From JBBDNT01 sp040877445 (GTDB taxonomy: Bacteria; Planctomycetota; Planctomycetia; Planctomycetales; Planctomycetaceae): a stretch of 36,901 nucleotides of DNA. Within the stretch, counting starts at the first letter, position 1. Each line of letters starts with the position of its first letter. Under the pieces are notes generated by a model. That model ran no database searches and was not told where the DNA came from. It was given only the letters and a program-made list of their open reading frames with translations. Below, in pieces: positions 8,121 to 16,349 of this stretch. The translations under genes and the position numbers were made by a program. The DNA lies in the NCBI GenBank assembly GCA_040877445.1, contig JBBDNT010000065.1:1-36901 (forward strand). The letters run 5' to 3'.

Positions 8121-11100
8121 GTGTCTCGAAGCCGATTCGCTCGTCTGCGTTCCGCCGTGCCGGCACTCCTCGCGGCAGGCCTTCTTCCGGCGGCGATCGC
8201 GTCCGCTTCCGAACACGATCGCACGGCGGAGGCGATCGTGAAAGACGCCGGCTGGAATCGCGGCATCTGCGTGAGTCTCGACGCGAACGGCGGCGAACTG
8301 GCGATCGCGATCGCGCGGCAATCGGAGCTGTCGGTCTACCGGATCGAGCCGGATGCCGAAGCAGTTCGCCGCACGCGGTCGCTTGCCGAGTCCGCCGGGT
8401 TGTCGCCGTTGCGCATCCGCGTGGAGCAGGGAACGCTGGAATCGGCGGAGTATCCGGACTGGTGCGCGAACGTGATCGTCGCCGACGCCTGGAGCGACGA
8501 TTTGATGCGAATTCTCCGTCCGTCCGGCGGCATCGCGTTCCTGAAGTCTGACCGCGGGCTGCCGACGGATGGCATCGCAGCGGAGAAGCCGTCCGCGGGC
8601 CTCGTTCGCGTGAAGCGTCTTGCCCTGGACGGGGCGGGCGATTGGACGCACTATCAACAGACCTCCGCCAACAATCGGTACAGCTCCGACCGACTGATCC
8701 GCCCGCCGTTCGGAATCTTGTGGTACGGCGAGCCGACCACGCATCGGGGCGCGTTCTGGTTCGTCCAGGGATTGGCCGCCGACGGGTTGCTGTACCTCAC
8801 CGATCTCAGCCCCACGAACCCCAATCGGTGCGTGGTCACCGCCCGCGACGCGTACAACGGCACGGTGCACTGGGAGCGCGAAGTCGGCGGCGACCGCTTT
8901 CTGTGGCGGGAACCGTTGAAGACCGACGCCCGCGGCTTCACCAATCAGATCAACACGCCGGGGAAGATCTACGAAGAGCAGTTGGCGATCTTCGACGGCA
9001 AGATCTACGCCGCCGACAACGAACGCTGCCTGATCTTCGACGCCGCCACGGGGAAGGACGTGCGATCGTTCGCGGCCCCGAGGCCGAGCGCGCCCGAGAA
9101 CGTGTGGAGCTATCTCGCGATCGACGGCGACTTGCTGTTCGGCCAGACCGTGCCCCCCTACGTCATTCCCGAGGGGAACTGGCCCGGCGCGCCGATGCGG
9201 GCCGACTCCGGCGGACCGGCGACGCTGTTCGCCCTCGATCCCGCGGACGGCAGCCCGAAGTGGGTCCGCGGCGGAACCGCTGACGACGAACTCGGGACCG
9301 AATTCGATACGCCGCTCGCGATCGGCGACGGCCGCGTCTTTCTCCGTTCCGGCAAGACGCTGTTCGCCCTCGACTCCGCCACCGGCAAGACCGTCTGGTC
9401 CGACGCGGCGATCGACGAGGCGGGTGAAACCTGGTGGGAAGGGGCCGTCCACAAGAATCGATTGCACCTCATCCGCTACGACAAGCGGTTCTACAATCGC
9501 CGCCAAGGCGCGGCCACGCTGATTTTCGACGCTCGCGACGGTAAACGAATCGCCGAGGAGCCGTTGACCAGACGGTCCGAGAAGGGGCCTTCGAGCATCG
9601 CCGACGGGCTGCTGTGTTCCCCGTCCGGCACCAACGGGTGCATTCTCGACACCGCTGCGGGGAACGTCGTTTTCTCGCGCAACGGATATTCCGTCTTCAA
9701 TCCCGATCGGAAGTCATGGGGATCGGGCGGGGGCTACGACGGGGCGCGGGCTTCGTGCCGTGTGGGCGCCATTCCCGCCGGGGGAGTGATTCATCTTCTC
9801 CCCAACTGGGGCTGCACATGCCGCCCGTTCAACGCGACCGTCACGCTGTATTCGACAGATCGTGACGACGGGGATCTCGTCACAACTCGCGGAGCGGTCG
9901 CGGAGAAGCAGGGCGACCTTCCATCCGCGGCGCGGATCGCCGCCGGCGCGGACGATTGGCCGACGTTTCGCGGCAATCCCGCCCGCGACGCGGTCACCCC
10001 GCAGGAACTTGCGCGGCCGCTGAAGAAAGCGTGGGAAGCGGCGATCACGGGCGCGCCGACGCCGCCGATCGCCGTCGGCGACATGGTCTATCTCGGTTCG
10101 ACGGACGAACGGGTTCGCGCGCTCGACGCGGCGACCGGCGCGGTGCGCTGGGAGCATTACGCTTCCGGGCCGATCGTCGCGTCGCCGGTGTATTGGGAAG
10201 GCCGGATCTACTTCGGAGCGGAGGACGGTTGGATTCACTGCGTCGCGGCCGCCGACGGAAAACCGTTGTGGCGAATTCGCGTCGCCCCCGGCGTGCGGAA
10301 GCAAGGGGGCTTCGGCCGAATCGTCTCGTCCTGGCCGGTGCAGCAGGGGCTGGCGGTCGCCGATGGCAAGGTCTGGTTCACCGCGGGCAAGGTGTCGGGG
10401 CAGGGGATCGTGGTTGGCGCGCTCGACGCCGCCGACGGCCGAGTGCTGTGGACGTCGACGGAAGTTAGCGGCGTTCCCGGTTGGCACATCGTGCTGGGAT
10501 CGGACCGGGCGTTCGTGCCGGTGGAAGACCGCAGCGGCAATCTCGCGCAGTTCGCGCTCGCGGACGGGAAGCCGCTCGACGCTCAGGTCGCGCTCGGATA
10601 TGCCGCCCACATCAGCTACGTCGCGGGCAGCAAGGCGGACGGCGGGGGGTACGCCCGCGGATTCCTCGTGCATGGCGGCGGCGGGGTCGATCGCTTCACC
10701 GGACAAGTGAAGGGCGGCGGTTTCGGAATGACGCCCCCCTGGGAACGCGTGGCTCGCGACAAGTTCGACGAAGTCAGCGGCGAGGCCCGCGCGTTCTTCC
10801 CCGTGATCGGCACTTCGCGGATCTACTTCGGCCAGGAAGGCGAACTGGTCGCCGCCGAGCGGTCGAAACTCCAGCAACTGCTGAAAGGCCGCGAAGCACG
10901 AACCGCCTCGGGACGCGAGTCGCTGCTCGCTTGGCAGGCGAAGGATCTTCCGTGCGGCAAGCCGGAATGGATGATCCTCGCCGGCGACGACGCCCGAACC
11001 GAAGCGACGCTGCTCGCGGGAGGCGAGAAGGGAGTCGCGGCGGTCGACGCGGCCAGCGGCCGCGTCCTCTGGAACGTCCCGCTCGACGAAGCCACGTTCA

Positions 11101-11174
11101 CGCCGGCTGTATCGCGCGGGCGGGTGTTTCTGACAACGGCGACCGGCAAGGCGCTGTGCCTGTCGCCCCAGTAG
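8121..11174 (+). CDS. Second secreted PQQ-type beta-propeller protein with a methyltransferase-like N-terminus
   Basis: This 1017-residue paralog of the protein at 2155-5130 has the same order: signal peptide (about 1-30), degenerate methyltransferase-like domain (about 35-170, GICVSLDANGGEL and DLMRILRPSGGIAFL), the linker DWTHY, then propeller repeats. Both proteins share the motif ARDAxNGxxxWER. A second propeller section opens with DWPTFRGNPARDAVT, followed by RALDAATGAVRWEH and CVAAADGKPLWRI. The GTG at 8121 was chosen because GGAG lies 8 bases upstream and a clean signal peptide follows; a GTG at 8058 would run through the hairpin repeat. It is 69 bp after the candidate selenoprotein and probably shares its promoter at 6691. 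No enzymatic role can be assigned; binding or scaffolding is possible. Confidence 0.83.
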   Translation: MSRSRFARLRSAVPALLAAGLLPAAIASASEHDRTAEAIVKDAGWNRGICVSLDANGGELAIAIARQSELSVYRIEPDAEAVRRTRSLAESAGLSPLRIRVEQGTLESAEYPDWCANVIVADAWSDDLMRILRPSGGIAFLKSDRGLPTDGIAAEKPSAGLVRVKRLALDGAGDWTHYQQTSANNRYSSDRLIRPPFGILWYGEPTTHRGAFWFVQGLAADGLLYLTDLSPTNPNRCVVTARDAYNGTVHWEREVGGDRFLWREPLKTDARGFTNQINTPGKIYEEQLAIFDGKIYAADNERCLIFDAATGKDVRSFAAPRPSAPENVWSYLAIDGDLLFGQTVPPYVIPEGNWPGAPMRADSGGPATLFALDPADGSPKWVRGGTADDELGTEFDTPLAIGDGRVFLRSGKTLFALDSATGKTVWSDAAIDEAGETWWEGAVHKNRLHLIRYDKRFYNRRQGAATLIFDARDGKRIAEEPLTRRSEKGPSSIADGLLCSPSGTNGCILDTAAGNVVFSRNGYSVFNPDRKSWGSGGGYDGARASCRVGAIPAGGVIHLLPNWGCTCRPFNATVTLYSTDRDDGDLVTTRGAVAEKQGDLPSAARIAAGADDWPTFRGNPARDAVTPQELARPLKKAWEAAITGAPTPPIAVGDMVYLGSTDERVRALDAATGAVRWEHYASGPIVASPVYWEGRIYFGAEDGWIHCVAAADGKPLWRIRVAPGVRKQGGFGRIVSSWPVQQGLAVADGKVWFTAGKVSGQGIVVGALDAADGRVLWTSTEVSGVPGWHIVLGSDRAFVPVEDRSGNLAQFALADGKPLDAQVALGYAAHISYVAGSKADGGGYARGFLVHGGGGVDRFTGQVKGGGFGMTPPWERVARDKFDEVSGEARAFFPVIGTSRIYFGQEGELVAAERSKLQQLLKGREARTASGRESLLAWQAKDLPCGKPEWMILAGDDARTEATLLAGGEKGVAAVDAASGRVLWNVPLDEATFTPAVSRGRVFLTTATGKALCLSPQ

Positions 11175-11229
11175 AACGCAGCGGCACGGCCGCAATCGAA
11201 ATCGCACTTCAGGATGCGCAGGAAATCAG

Positions 11230-11255
11230 GAGCCGAGGGGTTTATCCCCTCGGTG
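11230..11255 (+). repeat. Hairpin repeat, left half of an inverted REPIN-like pair
   Basis: Perfect 8-base arms CCGAGGGG and CCCCTCGG enclose the loop TTTAT. The 26-base element, from GAG to GTG, is the reverse complement of the one at 11312-11337 with one mismatch. The pair lies in the 304-bp gap between the second propeller gene and the NHL-type gene. Confidence 0.75.
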
Positions 11256-11311
11256 GTCTTCGACCGATCCGCACCAGTGACGCGATATTTCTCTTGCGGC
11301 ACGGGCGTCGG

Positions 11312-11337
11312 CACCGAGGGGGTAAACCCCTCGGCTC
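11312..11337 (-). repeat. Hairpin repeat, right half of the inverted REPIN-like pair
   Basis: This mirror copy of the element at 11230-11255 has perfect 8-base arms and a loop GTAAA. The two halves are separated by 56 bp, an arrangement like a REPIN, the paired form of REP sequences mobilised by RAYT transposases in other bacteria. No transposase lies nearby. Confidence 0.75.
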
Positions 11338-11383
11338 AACGAGAGATTCTCGCTTGGTGGGCGGAATCGTATGTTTCAGGGAC

Positions 11384-11400
11384 GGTGGGCCGTGCTCACC
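11384..11400. repeat. Small hairpin upstream of the NHL-type gene
   Basis: GGTGGGC and GCTCACC pair with one G-U wobble around the loop CGT. It lies between the REPIN-like pair and the start codon at 11479. It may be a further dispersed element or a leader structure; little else can be said. Confidence 0.3.
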
Positions 11401-11478
11401 ATAGCGCAAACGAAATCATGTCCACGTGCCAGCGGGCATCGCTCACACGACATGTTTCACTCATCGAAAGACGACCAC

Positions 11479-14037
11479 ATGCACTCTCGACACGCGATCG
11501 GTGCGCTGGCGATCGTCGCCGCGCTGCTTTCCTCAGTGGCCGACGTCGTCGCCGCCGAGGCGCCGGCGAAGTTCACCAAGAAGCCCGTGGTCTCACGGGA
11601 CGGAGCGGGAGCGCGGATCGACTTCGCCGTCGACCGCGAGACCGACGTCGCCGTCTCCATAGAGAATGCGCAGGCGCGGGTGATTCGTCATCTCGTGGCG
11701 GGCGTCCTCGGACAGAATCCACCCGCGCCGCTCAAGGCGAATTCGCTCGAGCAATCGGTGACGTGGGACGGCAAGGACGACGCCGGCGCGATCGCGCAGG
11801 GCGGACCGTTCCGCGTGCGCGTCGCCCTTGGATTGACGCCGGTCTTCGACGCCAAACTGTTCGACGAGCCGCAGCGGCTCCCCGACCTGCACGCGATCGC
11901 CGCCGGACCGGGGGGCGAACTTTACATCCGCGGCAGCGGCCGCGACGGAGGGTGGGGGCCGGAAAGCGACTATCGCGTTCTCGGCCGTGACGGCAAGTAC
12001 GTGCGGACCGTCGCCCCCTTCCCGGCGAACCTCCCGCTCGATCGCGTGGCCGAACTCGGCGCGTTCCCGGTCGACGAGAGCGGCGGTTACATCCCCCGCA
12101 TTCACGAAATCGACCACTACTGCTTCTATCCCGTCAAGATGGGCGGTCCCCGCGTGCGGATCACGCAGATCGCCGTCGACGACGGCGGGCGAGTGTTCTT
12201 TCTCGCCGGCAACAAGGAAATGGAGCACATCGGCGTCCTCGACAAGGACGGCGGCGTTCCCGAGGGATGGAGCTTCACCGGCAAAGGGCTTTCCGGCGGC
12301 GACACGACCATCACCGGGGGGTTTCTCGCGGTGAGTTCCGACGGCAAGAGATTGTACGTCTCGGGCGCGTCGATGAAAGGACTCAAGGAGAACGCGCCCG
12401 CGGTCTTGTGGACCGACGCCAGGGAACGCGGACCGCTTCAGGTGCTCTGCGGCGATCTGGAACGGGAAGGCGCCGGCAAGGACGGATTGAAGAACCCCGC
12501 GGGCATCGCCACCGACGGCAAGGGGCACGTGTTGGTCGCCGACGCGGGCAATGGACGCGTCGCGGTCATCTCGGAAGCGGACGGCAAGATCGTCGGCGAA
12601 ATTCCGGTCGCCGATCCCGGCATGGTGGGCGTCGATCGCCGGACGGGGGCGGTCTACGTGGTCACGGCCTCGAAGGCCGGCAGTTTCCTCGTCAAGTTCT
12701 CGGACTGGAAGGAGCATCGCGAGATCGGCTGGCTGTCGATTCCGAGCGGCTCGAACCATACGCCGTTCCTCGCGGTCAGCTCCTCCACGCCCGACGAGGG
12801 GGCGGTCGCCTGGATCGCCTCGAACAAAAGCAAGAGCTACGCGCTGCTGCGCGTGCCCGACCTGGGAACGAAGTTCGGCGAAGCGGTGGAAGTGGGCGCC
12901 GGGCCGGAGCACCTCGTCGAAGACGTCTTCGTGGATCGCGCCCGCGACGAAGTCTACGTGAACCTGGGATCGCACTACTGGCGGTTCAAGGACGGAACCG
13001 ACGACGCCGAAATGGTCCCCATCAGCGTCCCCGCGAATTGGGGGCTGACGATCCGCGTGTGCCCCCGGGGCAACATCTACGGGCACGCTTACGGCGACCG
13101 GTTTCTCCGCTGGGACCGCGACGGCACGCCGCTCGATTTTCAGCAGACCGGCAAGAATCTGATCGAGATTCCTTCGATGATGGTCTATCAGCTTCGCGGG
13201 TTGCACATCGACCAGTTGCGAGGCGAGATCTTGATTGTCCAGCCCAATGCCAGGCGAAAGAACGACAACGTGCGCAACCCGGACTGCTTCGGCAGCGTCG
13301 TCCGCGTTTACGACCTGCAGGGGAACTTCCTGCGCGAAGCGCTGCACGGCGTCAACTTCTCGTCGACCGTCGGACCCGCGGTCGATGCCGCCGGCAACAT
13401 CTACATCGGTGAGCCGTCGCGGCCGAACACGCACGAGCTGCCGGCCTTCTTCAAGGGAAAACTCCCGGACATCGAAGTCGAGGGGCCGAACCGGTTCTTC
13501 GTCTCGGCCGAGGTCTTTCCCTACTCGTGGGCCTACGGCTCGGTGGTGAAGTTCTCGTCCAAGGGCGGCTCCATCCCCTGGCCGGGATTCCCCGATCACA
13601 AGAACTATCGGCGGTTCACCGAGGGGGTTCCCGCGGCCACCGACCCGGTCATGTACAGTCAGGAAAGCAGCAACCGCATCAAGGTCGCCCAAAGTCAGGG
13701 GGTGTTGTGGGCGCACGGCGAGTTCTATCCGCTGCCCAGCCGCATCGCCTGCAACTGCCTCGCCAGCTACTTCGACGTCGACTACTTCGGCCGCAGCTTC
13801 TATCCCGACGCGGCGCGCAGCCGGGTTGGAGTGCTCGACACCAACGGCAATGTGATTTGCCGTTTCGGGGCATACGGCAACCGCGAAGCGGAAGGCGATG
13901 GCGGCTACGTTCCGCTCGCGATGGGAATCGCGGTGGCGGCGAGCGACGAACACATCTACGTGGCCGACATGTGCAATCGCCACCTCGTCCGCGCCAAGAT
14001 GACTTTCGCCGCCGAAGAGACGAGCGACATCCAGTGA
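11479..14037 (+). CDS. Secreted NHL-type beta-propeller protein with a FlgD-like Ig domain
   Basis: This 852-residue protein begins with a signal peptide (about residues 1-26, MHSRHAIGALAIVAALL). A FlgD-type Ig-like domain follows (about 30-115), marked by VTWDGKDDAGAIAQGGPFRVRV. The rest reads as propeller repeats; the clearest NHL unit is NPAGIATDGKGHVLVADAGNGRV, and the C-terminus has GIAVAASDEHIYVADMCNRHLVR. The ATG at 11479 starts a clean signal peptide; upstream ATGs at 11371 and 11452 lack one. Its leader (CATCGAAAG, 17 bases before ATGCAC) resembles that of the FG-GAP gene at 25938. It is probably exported and involved in binding or carbohydrate-related chemistry, but no catalytic motif is recognised. 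No BlaI-type box lies in the 304-bp gap before it. Confidence 0.78.
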   Translation: MHSRHAIGALAIVAALLSSVADVVAAEAPAKFTKKPVVSRDGAGARIDFAVDRETDVAVSIENAQARVIRHLVAGVLGQNPPAPLKANSLEQSVTWDGKDDAGAIAQGGPFRVRVALGLTPVFDAKLFDEPQRLPDLHAIAAGPGGELYIRGSGRDGGWGPESDYRVLGRDGKYVRTVAPFPANLPLDRVAELGAFPVDESGGYIPRIHEIDHYCFYPVKMGGPRVRITQIAVDDGGRVFFLAGNKEMEHIGVLDKDGGVPEGWSFTGKGLSGGDTTITGGFLAVSSDGKRLYVSGASMKGLKENAPAVLWTDARERGPLQVLCGDLEREGAGKDGLKNPAGIATDGKGHVLVADAGNGRVAVISEADGKIVGEIPVADPGMVGVDRRTGAVYVVTASKAGSFLVKFSDWKEHREIGWLSIPSGSNHTPFLAVSSSTPDEGAVAWIASNKSKSYALLRVPDLGTKFGEAVEVGAGPEHLVEDVFVDRARDEVYVNLGSHYWRFKDGTDDAEMVPISVPANWGLTIRVCPRGNIYGHAYGDRFLRWDRDGTPLDFQQTGKNLIEIPSMMVYQLRGLHIDQLRGEILIVQPNARRKNDNVRNPDCFGSVVRVYDLQGNFLREALHGVNFSSTVGPAVDAAGNIYIGEPSRPNTHELPAFFKGKLPDIEVEGPNRFFVSAEVFPYSWAYGSVVKFSSKGGSIPWPGFPDHKNYRRFTEGVPAATDPVMYSQESSNRIKVAQSQGVLWAHGEFYPLPSRIACNCLASYFDVDYFGRSFYPDAARSRVGVLDTNGNVICRFGAYGNREAEGDGGYVPLAMGIAVAASDEHIYVADMCNRHLVRAKMTFAAEETSDIQ

Positions 14038-14193
14038 GCGGCGGAAAGGAATCGCGGGGCGATGGCGGATGGCCGGCGCGGTTCGAAACGAAGTCGGCAT
14101 CGAGGGATGCCATGGAATTCCGAAATTCTCCCTTGGTTCATCAAGCGATCATCTCGGCGCGGTGAACTGCGCCTTGAAGCCTGTTTGCCACGA

Positions 14194-14215
14194 GCGCGTC
14201 GCGGACGCGCGATTT
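14194..14215 (+). terminator. Terminator-like hairpin between the NHL-type gene and the PhoX-like gene
   Basis: Perfect 7-base arms GCGCGTC and GACGCGC enclose the loop GCG and are followed by ATTTCT. The T-run is weak, and the hairpin lies about 157 bases after the stop at 14037. Some termination, or a dispersed element, is plausible. Nothing else was recognised in the 218-bp gap. Confidence 0.35.
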
Positions 14216-14255
14216 CTGCCCGAATCACCAATCGATCAATGGAGCGATGCGAGCG

Positions 14256-15782
14256 ATGAACGAATCCCGTCGCGGCTTTCTGGAAACCGGAGTGGGAATG
14301 TTGGGCGCCGCCGCGCTGACCGGCCCGCTGGCGTTCCTCCGCACGCGACAAGCCGCCGAGGCGCAGGAAGGCGCGCGTCGGCCGGCCGACGGCCCGTGCG
14401 GCACGAGAACGCGCAGCCCCTACGGGCCGGTCGCCCCGAAGCCGGACCAAGCGACCGGGTTGAAGTTGTTGGCGCTGCCCGAGGGCTTCGAGTACGTCTC
14501 GTTGAGTTGGGCCGGGGACACGATGGACGACGGAAATCGCGTTCCCGCACGGCACGACGGAATGGCCGTGGTCCAAAGCCGGGGGGACGAGATCGTCCTG
14601 ATCCGCAACCACGAGTTCTTCGGCCTCGGCCGACCCATCGCCGCCGACCACAACTACGACGAACGCGGGCGGGGCGGCACGACCGTCCTCCATTGGAAGA
14701 ACGGCAAGCTCGAGGGCCAGCGGGTGAGCATCTCCGGCACGGTCGGCAACTGCGCCGGAGGTTCCACTCCCTGGAACACCTGGCTCACGTGCGAAGAGCG
14801 CGTCGAGGACGGCGACAAGCCGCATGGCTACGTCTTCGAATCGACCATCGAGCGCGTGAAGAATCCCGCGCCACTGACGGCGATGGGGCGTTTCCGGCAC
14901 GAGGCGCTCGCCCTCGATCCGCGCTCGGGCGAGGTGTTCCTCACCGAGGACAACAGCGCCGATTCGGAGAACCCCGCGGACGATCCCCGCCGGCATGGCC
15001 AGTCCGGCCTCTTCCGCTTCGTGCCCGCCAAGCCGCTCGGCGGGGTCGGCTCGCTGGCGGCGGGCGGCAAGTTGTATATGGCCCAGGCGGTCGACGACAA
15101 GGGGGAGCCGGTCGAGGATTTGAGGGATCCCAAGTGCTTCGCCGAGTACAAGGTCCGGTGGGTGCTCATCGAAGAGCCGGACAGTCCCGCCGTCAACCGG
15201 GCTTCCGGACCGTATTTGCAGGGACGCTCGAAACACGCCACTCGGTTCCAGCGACTCGAGGGCTGCTGGTGGGATCCGATCAGGCACGTGGTGTTGTTCG
15301 TCGACACCGACGCCGGTCCGATCGGCAGCCAGGCCGACGCCACGAATCGGGGAGAAGGCGTGGTCTGGTCCTACGATCCCAAGAGCGCGACGTTGAAAGC
15401 CATCTTCGTCTCGCAGGGGGCATTGCATCCGTCCGCATACGGCGCCGACAACCCGGACAACATCTCCGTCAGTCCGCGGGGAGGAATCCTGTTGTGCGAG
15501 GACGGCGGCAAGGACGACGGCGACGGCGTCTCGCTGATGGGCCTGCTCGACGACGGTCGAACCTTCGAATTCGCCCGCAACATCGTCGAAGTCTCGCGAA
15601 CCGACGCCGACGCGTTGCGCCGCGCGGGACACGATCCGGCGCGGATCGAGATGGGCGACTTCAGCGGGCGGGAGTGGGCCGGCGCGACATTCGACCCGGC
15701 CGGCCGCTACCTGTTCGTCAACATCCAGTCGCCGGGGATCACCTTCGCGATCCGGGGGCCGTGGAGCAAGGGCGGCTTCTGA
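14256..15782 (+). CDS. PhoX-family (DUF839) phosphatase with Tat signal
   Basis: This 508-residue protein belongs to the PhoX family, whose characterised members are Ca/Fe-dependent alkaline phosphatases exported by the Tat pathway. The start carries a twin-arginine motif, SRRGFLE, and a hydrophobic stretch to about residue 30. Family blocks are present: IRNHEFF, the signature NCAGGSTPWNTWLTCEE, GRFRHEALALDP, and a C-terminal WAGATFDPAGRYLFVNIQSPG. The ATG at 14256 was preferred because GGAG at 14241 is 11 bases away, while for the in-frame ATG at 14247 it would be only 2. No BlaI-type box is seen in front of it. A phosphatase function is inferred from the family; some members hydrolyse other phosphoesters. 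Confidence 0.87.
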   Translation: MNESRRGFLETGVGMLGAAALTGPLAFLRTRQAAEAQEGARRPADGPCGTRTRSPYGPVAPKPDQATGLKLLALPEGFEYVSLSWAGDTMDDGNRVPARHDGMAVVQSRGDEIVLIRNHEFFGLGRPIAADHNYDERGRGGTTVLHWKNGKLEGQRVSISGTVGNCAGGSTPWNTWLTCEERVEDGDKPHGYVFESTIERVKNPAPLTAMGRFRHEALALDPRSGEVFLTEDNSADSENPADDPRRHGQSGLFRFVPAKPLGGVGSLAAGGKLYMAQAVDDKGEPVEDLRDPKCFAEYKVRWVLIEEPDSPAVNRASGPYLQGRSKHATRFQRLEGCWWDPIRHVVLFVDTDAGPIGSQADATNRGEGVVWSYDPKSATLKAIFVSQGALHPSAYGADNPDNISVSPRGGILLCEDGGKDDGDGVSLMGLLDDGRTFEFARNIVEVSRTDADALRRAGHDPARIEMGDFSGREWAGATFDPAGRYLFVNIQSPGITFAIRGPWSKGGF

Positions 15783-15884
15783 TTTCGGTCCGACCGTCGC
15801 ATCGACTTCGAAACGAGCGGCGGGGAAATCGAACGATGACCGACCACGAACACGAAAACCGTCCGGAAATTCGGGAGATTTTTC

Positions 15885-15913
15885 TTGCAATCACCGACAA
15901 TCGTCGGTATGTA
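15885..15913 (+). promoter_or_regulatory. blaI promoter with operator 1 in the spacer
   Basis: A -35 box TTGCAA (15885-15890) and a -10 box TATGTA (15908-15913) are 17 bp apart. ACCGAC-AATC-GTCGGT (15893-15908) fills the spacer. The -35 box and the operator register match those at 6691-6719. The position fits autoregulation of the blaI-M56 operon. Confidence 0.75.
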
Positions 15914-15914
15914 T

Positions 15915-15930
15915 GACGACAGTCGTCGGT
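15915..15930 (+). promoter_or_regulatory. Second BlaI-type operator, near the expected transcription start
   Basis: GACGAC-AGTC-GTCGGT lies 22 bp, about two helical turns, after operator 1, just past the -10 box. The right half is identical to the other sites and the left half is degenerate. Tandem operators are usual in bla/mec-type control regions. The blaI start codon is 27 bases downstream. Confidence 0.6.
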
Positions 15931-15956
15931 GTGCATGATTCCAACGGAGATGAACG

Positions 15957-16349
15957 ATGGCCGATTCGGACCAGCTTCCCCCGCTTTCCGAGGCGCAGTT
16001 CGAGATCATGAGCGTGGTCTGGAGCCGTGGGGAAACGACCGTGGGCGAGATCTGGGCCGAGTTGTCCCAGCGGCGGCGGATGGTCCGCAACACCATTCAG
16101 ACCATGGTCGTCCGCCTTGAGGAGAAGGGCTGGCTGCGACACCGGGTCGAAGGCAACACCTTTCACTACACCGCCACGCAACCCGCGCAAGAGGTGCGCC
16201 GCCGGGTCGTCCGACGAATGGTCGATACCGTGTTCGAAGGGTCGACGGAAGGACTGCTCCTGGCGCTGCTCGAAGAGCAGAACCTGTCCGCGGAAGAGGC
16301 CGAACGCATTCGCGGCCTGATCGATCAGGCCACAAGGGGGACGCCATGA
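15957..16349 (+). CDS. BlaI/MecI/CopY-family transcriptional repressor
   Basis: This 130-residue cytoplasmic DNA-binding protein starts with the family signature LSEAQFEIMSVVWSRGETTV. A winged helix (about residues 10-75) contains RNTIQTMVVRLEEKGWLRHR, followed by a C-terminal dimerisation region. In this family a dimer holds palindromic operators until a membrane M56 peptidase triggers its cleavage. GGAG lies about 9 bases before the ATG. The stop codon overlaps the ATG of the M56 gene (ATGA), so the two are translationally coupled. Two operator-like palindromes lie directly upstream, and matching sites precede genes at 2155 and 6786, which makes those genes likely targets. Confidence 0.93.
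   Translation: MADSDQLPPLSEAQFEIMSVVWSRGETTVGEIWAELSQRRRMVRNTIQTMVVRLEEKGWLRHRVEGNTFHYTATQPAQEVRRRVVRRMVDTVFEGSTEGLLLALLEEQNLSAEEAERIRGLIDQATRGTP

Noticed and set aside
5252..8551. A 1099-codon plus-strand frame overlapping the sulfatase and the selenoprotein candidate
   Set aside because: It is Arg-rich and without motifs, and it overlaps genes with clear families. It is a shadow frame.
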